This document shows, piece by piece, positions 29,601 to 34,414 of a DNA stretch of 34,414 nucleotides. A program made the translations under genes and the position numbers. Source of the DNA: a virus; IMG/VR virus record IMGVR_UViG_3300009128_000074, positions 1 to 34,414 of that record; one strand, 5' to 3'. The first letter of the stretch is position 1, and each line of letters begins with the position of its first letter. Below the pieces are notes generated by a model, which searched no databases, was not told where the DNA came from, and worked only from the letters and a program-made list of their open reading frames with translations.

Positions 29601-31901
29601 CAAGAAGCCCAGGACCGCCGCCCCGGTGAGGTCCTTGACAGGCTCCAGGCTGATGGGGTCGAGCTTGCCCCAGCCGATTTCAACACTCCCGGTCGCAGGA
29701 GTACCTGCCTCCAACACGACTCGTCCGTTCTGGGCGTAGGCGCTTCCGGTGCCAGTAATGGCGGCATCGAGGCTGGCGGCCACCTGCTCTGGCGTATAGA
29801 AGCTCAGCGCCGTGGGGGCGGCCCACTCGTAAGCGGTCCCGTCGATGGCGAAATAGAGGGTCTGCCCCTCCTCGAAGCGGAAGATGTCGCGATTCCGGCT
29901 GACGAGTCGGGCCTCCTCCGTGTGCGTCGCCGGAGTGAGGGTCATCTGGATGAAGTAGATGGCCTCGTCGTCTCCGGCCCAGTCCCGGAGGTCGTCGCGA
30001 CTCAGCATCACTCGGGAGCCGTAAGTGCCTCGCTCCCTCGCGATGTAGGCCTCCCCCTTCTGGACCTTGTAGGGCTTGGAAGGGAGGTCGTCTTCTCGGT
30101 CCACCTCTTGGACGGTAGAGACGGCACCCTTCTTCGAGAAGAGCGTCATGTCCCCCACACCGTCGTCAACCCGGCGAAGGCGTCCGGGGTTCTGACTCAC
30201 GGCGTCGTCACCTCCGGGGCGCACGGAGGCGTCCAGGAGCGGGTATTTGGGGGTGGCCCCGGTGCCATCAGGAGCGTCCAAGACGCCGGACTTCCCCAGC
30301 CCCCTGAAGGCATCCGAGAGAGCGAACTCCTCCGGGAGCACGACCTCATCCGGGATGTAGAAGGCCGAGGAGGCGGTCGTTGCGGGCACCCCATTTTCGT
30401 CGAGGAGTGGCACGGCCTCCTTGGTGGGTTGGGGCGTCTGGTTGAGCGCCAACCCGTCGTACACCACGTCCTCGCCCAGAAAGTGCTTGTCGAAAAAGGG
30501 CGAGGTGGGGTCTGCCTTGGCGAGGTCCGCCGAGCTAAACAGCAGGCGTCCCGTCGAAAGAGACACGAGAACCTCACCCTCGGCGGGAGCCGCTGAGGAC
30601 AAAAGGGCGCTGTCGGTGGCGACCAGGGTAGGCTGGAGGTAACGCCGGTTGCCGAATCTGAGGAGCGGACGGTCAGCGGGGCCGGGGATGGGTGCAAGGT
30701 AGAGCGGCTGCACGTCGGCGCTCCGGAGCTGGCCGACTATCCCGTCTGCCGTCTCGGAGAAGCTCTTGTAGACGAACCAGATGGTCTTGCCCGCGTGCAG
30801 CTCGACGAAGCTGGGGTTGAACTCCAGCATCCCGTTGGACTGCCCCATAACCGCCTTGGAGGTCGGGTCCAGGGTGAAGTCGTAGCCGTCCTCGACCTCC
30901 CTGTCTGGGCGGACCCTAACGTGAGTCACAGGCTCGCTCTCCACCGCTCCCGGGCTCGTCCCGACCCGGAGCATCGCATAGGCGTCCCGCGTCGAGGTGC
31001 CAGGCAAGTAGGCGTTGACAGGCAGATTCGTGACCTTGGGGTCCAGCCGGTATGACTCGTCCGGCAAAAGGCGGCCCACCTCGACCACGCCGGAACCTTT
31101 GTAGGGGGCCCAGCGTTGCAGGGTGCCGTCCCACCCAAAGCGCGTCTCGTAGCGGTCGTTCCTCGTCCACCAGAATCTCGCCGGAGCAAGCGTGTAGCGG
31201 ACCTCCTGGATGCGGTCGCCCCGGTCTTCCGAGAGTCCGCCCCCTAGGGCTGTCAGCACTTGGTCCCCGGAGCCTTGCGGGGTAAAGCCCGTGCGGGTCA
31301 GCCGAACAATCCCGGCATCCGGGTCCTGGTCCGTGCTGGTTGGGAGCAATACCATGTAGGGCTTGGTGCCCGCCCTGCCCGAAGCGAGATTGTCCTCGTC
31401 CACCCAGCCGTCATCGTCGTAGTCGTCCACGTCCCCGCGTGAGATGACGACAGCAACGATGGAGCCGATAGAGCGCGCGCTGTCGTCCTGGACGATGAGA
31501 CTGTCCGACCCATCGAAGAAATAGCCATAGCCCGCCGGAACGGGCTCGCCAGGCACGATAGGCGCGGGCGAAGCGTCGGTGACTACCAGCTCCCCTAGTG
31601 GGATGGAGCCCGTACCTTCTTCGGTCCACCAGTCCGGGTCGTCTGCCACAGCGAGCTGGGCGGTGTTCGCGGCCCAGACGAGGTACTCGACCGGAGCTGT
31701 GCCCGGCGCTTCGAGGATAGCAGCCCTGTACTGGTCCGCCCGTGCGTCCACGAACTCAGGCGACTGCGCCGACAGGTCATAAACTGGCGGCACCACGCGG
31801 GCATCCCGGATGACTCCCGTGACCGGCTCACCGGTCGTCTTGGCGTTCGTGGGGGCGACCCTTGGCGGTCGCAGGACCCGTCCGTCAAAGCTGAAGCCCA
31901 T
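20595..31901 (-). CDS. giant multidomain virion protein, 3768 aa
   Basis: One uninterrupted frame of 11.3 kb, a third of the window. No catalytic motif is evident. It is mostly beta-sheet rich, with an EF-hand-like calcium loop at residues 160-171 (DYDDDGWVDEDN). Short 'G.L.FSSADL/M' elements lie near residues 457 and 1230, and beta modules with the 'G..LKV..G..LGSYRV..V' pattern near 980-1020. A Gly/Pro linker lies near 1750 (APQPGGGGSENW), followed by a helical motif 1780-1820 (FYNQSVEAFEQVLETV, then GDRDGKFRFF). A helical region at about 3570-3610 and a charged helix end the protein (ERLAERERLLLLEE). Positions are converted from DNA. The start ATG overlaps the previous stop as TGATG (31903-31899). 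Its place between spike and wedge genes suggests a baseplate or tail-tip scaffold; that is inference. Confidence 0.8.
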   Translation of the reverse strand: MGFSFDGRVLRPPRVAPTNAKTTGEPVTGVIRDARVVPPVYDLSAQSPEFVDARADQYRAAILEAPGTAPVEYLVWAANTAQLAVADDPDWWTEEGTGSIPLGELVVTDASPAPIVPGEPVPAGYGYFFDGSDSLIVQDDSARSIGSIVAVVISRGDVDDYDDDGWVDEDNLASGRAGTKPYMVLLPTSTDQDPDAGIVRLTRTGFTPQGSGDQVLTALGGGLSEDRGDRIQEVRYTLAPARFWWTRNDRYETRFGWDGTLQRWAPYKGSGVVEVGRLLPDESYRLDPKVTNLPVNAYLPGTSTRDAYAMLRVGTSPGAVESEPVTHVRVRPDREVEDGYDFTLDPTSKAVMGQSNGMLEFNPSFVELHAGKTIWFVYKSFSETADGIVGQLRSADVQPLYLAPIPGPADRPLLRFGNRRYLQPTLVATDSALLSSAAPAEGEVLVSLSTGRLLFSSADLAKADPTSPFFDKHFLGEDVVYDGLALNQTPQPTKEAVPLLDENGVPATTASSAFYIPDEVVLPEEFALSDAFRGLGKSGVLDAPDGTGATPKYPLLDASVRPGGDDAVSQNPGRLRRVDDGVGDMTLFSKKGAVSTVQEVDREDDLPSKPYKVQKGEAYIARERGTYGSRVMLSRDDLRDWAGDDEAIYFIQMTLTPATHTEEARLVSRNRDIFRFEEGQTLYFAIDGTAYEWAAPTALSFYTPEQVAASLDAAITGTGSAYAQNGRVVLEAGTPATGSVEIGWGKLDPISLEPVKDLTGAAVLGFLPGWRAVGGVTNWLPDSGAALGLFRSPVNLNRAAATPDVRATERLEDALLTKSVAGTPYHFLDYPPLQDIAGYGDGVFFGLQTVLDDGQSVQIVNKPLQHYRDIIHRFGQRRFDWVARDTVEEALENTTATLVLGRTAVPPESMLGAPGIGGGLYVAEGGGSTVLQSQETDYVMPQDGASGNILLVARLGSRVTYGARGTYQASGTAFTDADADFSSVLPGYRLKVGSGEALGSYRVTAVTSPTELAVTPPFRSSASSPVVWEVFEGYSRDVYDQSVIADITYKSFNHLQEEPFKVRQLSSVGEVPTSTPATPLRANMEAALASGRIISIRYGLVQAAATNTAALVALTQTALGAIANDALDVPAGTARFSSGSFSVKVGATTYPQGGGLTGVASFSPDPGSGDGIEYLTAASGDDPAGRLKFGSNLLSEFAAANVLYVEEFQPSAGLSSLTVEYRPATGDLNFSSADMAAFAGTAAYFVEQMVTEEQTDVGVSPLLGAVAFKTPVPEGSAVEIEYWEADYEGRKTGGQRIEFLPVFVRDEAAVWVNRTTLTFGSESTTIDQRVAPTAYIGPMMQNFGTTDYLVDYPPELNGKGRLTFISKTIESSLPVTVSYAVFEAQGGEKAYETSRKPVYRPPFFIKEEQHQFGVWGNRVAEFELGQMFRIGGDCFYVTKLTYYPPQGPQTEGITAIGIYPSTTTEVGTRAPGNDVITVVTSEPVATEVTPSGGSPTPTNAPLGFMSAINTADFPFEPVSRGQKTIVFQGDLTAFAQPGHIFELDGSPFTISEVELDPDGRHTKISVTAPFRTGYSVSAAPTVKLSYRPVYPPQTRDFLGAGAVLTDEAYELVLYGETDASGNEMPGRTLSEGIEYSIDPDTGNFQLVSPLQDALGPGQQLYFFFTRIRTLQPFVEDGEVIAPRYTADFLYGDTPSASNGVLGATLTGTYTFRIPDSFYFRSVRLPSFLAEAAQEAVEEITSKQPASGAPQPGGGGSENWEQGRTGLLGERGHLEDKDRAARTFLDFYNQSVEAFEQVLETVSGGFIGDRDGKFRFFVGHDKDWPTPGYEDAISGLLSPRRAWSEVYGSERPDLDLTFLETDWIVSPSSLAISGGAVTGYLPDPDKMREMASQQRALVQNDVDDRVFIQLGERSITRSSTAPYYAYQAKGLYARMADQHRFSRLYPTLTRAFLMTYPGVEADLEENEPGVYTYGRVIDGKRQSTNGETIGQLFNPVLGDLTAVSTAELGRRRARGRVWAYLPAGLPAGAFTVAVPPSAALARPVVIAFPALLRDVPVNPETGYPDNQQLLSQGGEVPDALSGDFELAVPGFEEGQQLRWGRPDGTTYELFYRDGGIDVFGRATYTGVFVKEVLYGCVLTLADADGNDISNAGQVLVGLTPSTGIPLHEFAAEQGDTVYAGAPTGSRSTAFNDPPEFEDFEGMAGGLDLYRPGVDLSIQTDGRIIDRTMPSFGDPYFFGLKELQGQKPPDPLSALEGPVEFVYAEQNPLRVPALDGFTTDDSGDYQIPYMRAGDTELDRFDEITFSFPLVMTTVDGFASQAVYPDEILDNDGEVVTAPPAVDAPAALLTDKDLAPSGVGERLVRPFDVVLIQPDSPSPFGNDGPLGIHTVGAVTDNYPGSSSTIEPPRFVTHTAAGSPIRYTFEDAMVWLDPSGVYPPDPQAQPAPPAGIEILEDVVAGLTVLDFTSVGTFALNNGAPGVGNLNDIFAASAKNHISIKVIARLDLDVGLWPPAPYDPNMPWPNETGGLIALIIHFYDGDVWAADESGNLLLPPVPLGAPVQFGQTYAYPGWAIGMQVIIPAVGWFPWSDLGPSTPLAPPLRNQWFMPYEYGVAGPQVFKTLYGQEFSFDVITYDTTLPTPDGESTTAWIDEDRLTFYEDIDLRLAKERGFTHPIDPAPHPQLVLDAKLVIDEVTVPDPGGGFYWSAVNRYSNGLVVDPTPFTFLARAGVVGDYTPPGSIKVMGFEGHGNTPIIGTGVTFSAMPSNDYMEGSTAAICSGTGFVGSYFNTGLGVNTRRIQDNRVSVVAATTSLERVVAGDVLVIERSADVANPASPYVGTYLVRHAVEPNVGDHYRETNPTAIAGAGNGWCPVEFPRVADFDPNTDTITLDSAPTTEEGPGFDPDGSRRMYVILDLGALGSDQDDDYKYGAVSAIFAATATPEEFTLSSYQDSIGNPLTASAFNSLIAGRALQVAGMTRLPVQMGGSEYGLPSNNCIGYEDFGSWVSPRGVRYATFRSPVVVGGTDQQFDGSVTGLAPPPPDREIGTGADPASPGQLTFYNRPSVAGSHAFLPDVATPVYHNVVDTLDIGDVPSSVWDALNVNAAAPAPSAVPPQCLLPSTVLALEDLAGTTPGYWAQAGIFLEPSFPRSALNLIGAHPRVVDASHTITDPLTAGNDLQRESWMRDTSEYTATAITLPEQVKFHVRRVRRWHSVMDDAGDAFKALRYAYEIRRGRITGYSTNVRQRGVLQATGFTMDWNTDHPHPASPLAPDVWNDGETYTGTNLGPFDDPDVDINAGDRFRLLDDDGTLIEECEILGVEGPGTIKLAMPGITRRTAAQLIADDGMRFEIWLRQVPVPLEQSNEQLLDLISDREVYRTDADWENERGGYVETSTFNTMYDDELAQTGDSFISKGVRVGDIVVIDPAGTLPQWGGLPVIPDRGQRPFGDLGVTSRGTPTVFEGKPGERDDNRGFYRVAQVVPGSPVSLVVDPISTFAGGPTNTDWVTFAEGTSPNREYAVYPTISDSGLTGDFEGQMDLRPTEKRDPVTESYGGNDYSIRPFSYRVIRPSALFSGEAIDLVLFMRERMLSLIEMLRGLLYGWKYGSYFVFQRDEHISDLGLTTDPESGKGVLTNRYIEEIIGELGTVPFLNNRGCLSLLDRRFWIFDLRLDRLTTASDVSMRLSGPGDTPYTAFTDDVSGGSDVRPVLPERVDLVLDESDRFRSIRYVWLAYRVHKILGTLAAIRRYDDELPERLAERERLLLLEETTGAVSD

Positions 31902-32509
31902 CAGACCACCGTGCAGGCCGTGAATCCCGTCGCCGGGACGGGCGGAACCGTTGGGGTTCCCACGACAGCGGCCTTACCGCCGCCTGTGAGAATCATGGCA
32001 GCGATTCCGTTCGCCAATCCTGTAGCCAGTTGGGGCAAAGCTGGCCCCGCGCCCAACACAGAAGAAAGGGTGCTCATGAGCGTACTCCGTAGCGTCATTG
32101 GATCGGCCACCACAATCTTAGACCACTCCGCCCCCACCCCGACGCCCGCAGAGGCCCCAGAGTACCGCGCCGACAGGGAGAATCCAGTGGCCACTCCGAC
32201 TGCCACGGCAGTTGCGAGACTGGGGGCCAACACCCCTGCCACACCCGCCCCGATAAGACAGGACTGCACCAGCGGAGGCATGGGGGGCACAATTAGCCTG
32301 GAGGTCACAGAGGACACCATACCTACACCCGCCACTCCCGTTGCTCTCCCCGCTACAGCCAGGTTGAAGGGTTTCAGGCTGCCCCAGTCGGACACGGCTT
32401 CCGCGATGCCCAGGGCCAGCCGGTCATACTGGGGTCCCAACAATGGGTGAGCCCCTGTGACTCGTGCCACTTGTAGCGCGGCAAAGAGGGCTGGAGCGTT
32501 TAGTCCCAT
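31901..32509 (-). CDS. hydrophobic Gly/Ala/Val-rich structural protein, 202 aa
   Basis: Unrecognised. It is very rich in Ala, Gly and Val, with almost no charged runs, and ends VPPVPATGFTACTVV. Hydrophobic stretches lie at about residues 55-70, 85-125 and 155-178; some could be membrane segments. Internal features include GVGVGAEWSKIVVADPMTL (about 122-140). The start is ATG 32509, inside TGATG shared with the HNH stop. An upstream in-frame ATG at 32572 lies wholly inside the HNH gene and is less likely, since those 21 residues are an off-frame reading. It sits just after the spike gene apart from the HNH insertion, so a small baseplate-spike partner is a guess. Confidence 0.7.
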   Translation of the reverse strand: MGLNAPALFAALQVARVTGAHPLLGPQYDRLALGIAEAVSDWGSLKPFNLAVAGRATGVAGVGMVSSVTSRLIVPPMPPLVQSCLIGAGVAGVLAPSLATAVAVGVATGFSLSARYSGASAGVGVGAEWSKIVVADPMTLRSTLMSTLSSVLGAGPALPQLATGLANGIAAMILTGGGKAAVVGTPTVPPVPATGFTACTVV

Positions 32510-33306
32510 CAGGGTCCGACCCTGTGGTTGGGGGGTGCCCCCCGCGCATATTCCACAACCTTCTGGCACCATTTAAGGAAGTCCTCATGGGAAAGGTCCG
32601 ATTTCATTCGCTGGATGCCCTTGTGTACCCACTGAACATTGTCCGGAGTGTACCCCTTAGTGCTGTCGATGCGGTCCAAGGAAGCAGTTGTGGCGCTGAG
32701 AGGCTCCCCGATGGCCGGGAAGCGGAGGGGCTCCCCAGTTAAGGCACATCTCTCTCCTTGCTTGTTAAGCAGGGCCACACAGTATTTATGGGTGACGCTA
32801 ATCTTCAACCCTCTCGACCGTGCCGCCCACAAGATGCGACCCCAGTGCGACCCCGACATCCCCCCCTCGCCTTTCCAATTCCCAGGACGCTTCCCCTTTC
32901 TGTGCTTGTTTTGAGCCGCCCGTTCTTGTTGTAGACATCCACAACTTTGGGTGTGTCCGCTCCGCAGATTCTTGGTGAACACCTCCACGTAAGAACCGCA
33001 GGCACAAAGGCACTTCCAATACTGCCGCCCTTTCCGTACCGCTGCTCGCTCTAACACTACTAGCCGCCCGAATTTCTTCCCCAACATCGAACGGGCAACG
33101 GCCTCTCTCTTCCGCTCACCTTTCAAGCAACCACAACTTTTTGTATGCCCACGCGTGATTTTGGTCAGCGGTCTGTCCATCTCGGTGCCACACTCACACA
33201 CCACATGCACCCATGTCCCTTTGCGTCCTGGCGGGGCAACGGCCCCCCTCTCTATAGTCAGCTTGCCAAACTTCTGCCCTTCAAGGGATTCACCGGAAGA
33301 AGACAT
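32509..33306 (-). CDS. HNH homing endonuclease with two SCGCL modules, 265 aa
   Basis: This gene is inserted between two structural genes, in their direction. Residues 8-62 and 74-125 are two copies of a module with the pattern 'GQKFGKLTI...C.CG...TKI..GHTKSCGCL', which is well known at the N-terminus of phage HNH enzymes and probably binds zinc and DNA. The HNH part is at about 180-250: CALTG, then SLDRIDSTKGYTPDNVQWVHK and MKSDLS. Known family behaviour is homing by site-specific DNA cleavage. The start is ATG 33306, with GGAGGTG five nt upstream; ATG 33345 (AGGAGA upstream) is possible but adds residues not typical of the family. The TGA forms TGATG with the next gene. Confidence 0.87.
   Translation of the reverse strand: MSSSGESLEGQKFGKLTIERGAVAPPGRKGTWVHVVCECGTEMDRPLTKITRGHTKSCGCLKGERKREAVARSMLGKKFGRLVVLERAAVRKGRQYWKCLCACGSYVEVFTKNLRSGHTQSCGCLQQERAAQNKHRKGKRPGNWKGEGGMSGSHWGRILWAARSRGLKISVTHKYCVALLNKQGERCALTGEPLRFPAIGEPLSATTASLDRIDSTKGYTPDNVQWVHKGIQRMKSDLSHEDFLKWCQKVVEYARGAPPNHRVGP
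32510..32543 (-). repeat. two adjacent inverted repeats before the 202-aa gene start
   Basis: Two perfect inverted repeats lie at the end of the HNH gene. CAGGGTC G GACCCTG spans 32510-32524 and ends one base before the ATG; its minimal hairpin is 5 bp with a 5-nt loop, TCGGA. GGGGGG CA CCCCCC spans 32530-32543. No T-run follows, so a terminator is unlikely. They could fold in mRNA and control initiation at 32509, or reflect the insertion junction. Confidence 0.5.
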
Positions 33307-33311
33307 GCACG

Positions 33312-33318
33312 CACCTCC
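33312..33318 (-). promoter_or_regulatory. strong ribosome binding site of HNH gene
   Basis: GGAGGTG on the minus strand, 5 nt from ATG 33306. It fixes the likely start of the HNH gene. In the same 76-nt gap (33307-33382), GCCCTATAT lies at 33334-33342, a relative of the motif in other gaps. Confidence 0.6.
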
Positions 33319-33376
33319 TATGCTGTGGACCGAATATAGGGCCATAAGTGCGTTTCTCCTGAATCCTCTTAGTGAG

Positions 33377-33391
33377 GGCCCCTTACGGGCC
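33377..33391 (-). other. small hairpin spanning a stop codon
   Basis: Minus-strand GGCCC GTAAG GGGCC places the spike gene's TAA in the loop of a 5-bp GC stem. There is no T-tract after it, so it is not a normal terminator. GC-rich DNA gives such stems often by chance. Confidence 0.3.
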
Positions 33392-34414
33392 AATGTTAAA
33401 GGCTTTAGCCCCTATACCCCAAGTCGCAAAGGGAAGTCCTGTTAGGGGTTCTAGGCTCCCAGAGACCAAAATGGCACCCATATCAGAGCCAAAAATAGGC
33501 CCTCCCAGGTAGACACCCGCTCCACCGCGCACGGTGGCCAGGCCCGCTGTCGAAGACATCCGGACCCCTGCGAGCCCCTCCATAGAAGCAAGGCCTGTGG
33601 TGGCTTTGAGGGTCACCGTACCCACTGCCGCTGCACCAGAGATGCCGCCCGGCCCCATCTCCAATGTGCTCGTGGTCCCGCGTGCGGACCACGTTCCCAG
33701 CCACACATCGAAGGACATATTGCCCACAAGGATGGTGGTGGAATGGCTGCCTAGATTGAATCTTTCTTCACGGTCCCCGAGCGTGTAGAGGACTTTTTCT
33801 GCCACGATGCCGGGGTACGCAGGCGAGTAAGTCCTTTCGTGGAGCGGCCCAGACGTGGGTAGGAGCATTTTGGGGCCGGAGTAACTTTCCTGGGCCTTCC
33901 CCCCAACAGTCTTGAGAAAGCTGTCGGTCGTGAGAGCCATCTTCTTGACGGCATTCAGCTCCATCTCCTGCTGGGCAGTCATTTGGATGGAAGTTGCGCC
34001 GCCGTCGATAGCGTTGCCCTGGAGGAAGACCGTCTCGTTGGCCCGCACCCGTGCGTTCGTTCGAGCCACGATGTCCACAGCAGGCAACGTGCCCGTCTCA
34101 CCTGTGCTTGCCGCAACTTTGCTTTCGGCCCCCTGCGGCGGCCCACCCCCGTAGATGAGAACCGGACCCTCTCTTGACCGCAGATTGAGGCTGGCCTTGC
34201 TCAGGGTCTCGACCACAGTGTGGCCGTCCATAAGGAAGTTCAGCTCACCACCGAGCCCCAGCTTGAGCCCACCATGCAGGAACGCCTCTACAGAAGACTC
34301 ACCGGGAGGGCCGCCAATGGCGGCCTTGAGCTGCCCCTTCTTGTTGAAGGAAACAAAGCTCTCGGCTCCTCGGCCAGAGGGAGGCAGCAGCCGGAACAAC
34401 GTAGCGGCGTGCTC
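33383..34414 (-). CDS. baseplate central spike-like protein, 5' part beyond window
   Basis: The frame stays open to the right edge (bases 34414-34400 encode EHAAT), so the N-terminus is missing and the apparent TTG start at 34399 is not real. The visible ~343 residues are Gly, Ala, Ser and Thr rich. They contain short repeated beta-strand/turn units such as ATTGLASMEGLAGVRMSSTAG and ATVRGGAGVYLGG (about 264-300), plus LKLGLGGELNFLMDG. This is the texture of gp5/VgrG-type spikes with an intertwined beta-prism, which pierce the host membrane. It ends LPFATWGIGAKAFNIGP. No enzymatic residues are visible in this part; a lysozyme or hub domain could lie to the right. It is followed by the HNH gene and then the small hydrophobic protein. 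Confidence 0.7.
   Translation of the reverse strand, partial: EHAATLFRLLPPSGRGAESFVSFNKKGQLKAAIGGPPGESSVEAFLHGGLKLGLGGELNFLMDGHTVVETLSKASLNLRSREGPVLIYGGGPPQGAESKVAASTGETGTLPAVDIVARTNARVRANETVFLQGNAIDGGATSIQMTAQQEMELNAVKKMALTTDSFLKTVGGKAQESYSGPKMLLPTSGPLHERTYSPAYPGIVAEKVLYTLGDREERFNLGSHSTTILVGNMSFDVWLGTWSARGTTSTLEMGPGGISGAAAVGTVTLKATTGLASMEGLAGVRMSSTAGLATVRGGAGVYLGGPIFGSDMGAILVSGSLEPLTGLPFATWGIGAKAFNIGP

Noticed and set aside
29286-30596. 436-codon plus-strand open frame
   Set aside because: Antisense shadow of the giant gene with no motifs and a composition of a complementary GC-rich frame.
33377-33391. Rho-independent terminator after the spike gene
   Set aside because: Only a 5-bp stem and no T-run.
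1-34414. tRNA genes, CRISPR arrays, integrase or transposase
   Set aside because: No cloverleaf-like run, repeated spacers or matching protein motifs were seen on reading either strand; a tool-based scan was not possible.

Overview
This window is a block of virion-structure genes from a tailed double-stranded DNA bacteriophage. The evidence is a run of tightly packed genes on the minus strand, with 1-8 nt overlaps or gaps under 60 nt, carrying a baseplate gp25/W-like domain next to a Baseplate_J-like protein, a spike-like partial protein, a beta-helix fibre and very large multidomain surface proteins. A gp25-like plus J-like pair points to a contractile (myovirus-type) baseplate. The 3768-codon gene and the 2094-codon gene suggest a large-genome phage. 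The DNA is GC-rich, about 58% in one hand-counted 60-base structural sample and higher in others. The host cannot be named from this sequence.

Layout, in the direction of transcription (right to left): a spike-like protein open to the right edge (33383-34414); an HNH endonuclease (32509-33306); a hydrophobic Gly/Ala/Val-rich protein (31901-32509); the giant 3768-aa protein (20595-31901); a 79-aa helical protein (20363-20602); a 970-aa structural protein (17451-20363); a 296-aa protein with a coiled coil (16551-17441); the gp25-like wedge protein (15371-16498); a reversed island holding two overlapping HNH genes on the plus strand (14487-15438); the J-like baseplate protein (10898-14419); a 454-aa protein in the position usually held by gpI (9534-10898); a beta-helix tail fibre or spike (7571-9481); a 2094-aa Ig-like/lectin-like adhesin or fibre (1275-7559); a 224-aa tail-associated protein (542-1216); and an HNH endonuclease running off the left edge (1 to about 560).

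How they may work together: the spike, gp25-like and J-like proteins would form the hub and wedges of the baseplate. The 454-aa protein and the fibres would attach outward from it for host recognition. The giant protein and the 970-aa protein sit between spike and wedge genes, so they are most likely baseplate or tail-tip components, but their role is inference. Several junctions have TGATG stop/start overlaps, which suggests translational coupling and controlled stoichiometry.

The clearest accessory signal is repeated invasion by free-standing HNH homing endonucleases of three unlike architectures. They lie exactly at boundaries between structural genes, and the plus-strand pair is visibly less GC-rich (48-50% in two 60-base samples). 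No RNA genes, CRISPR arrays or integrase were seen. All larger plus-strand ORFs other than the HNH pair look like antisense shadows.
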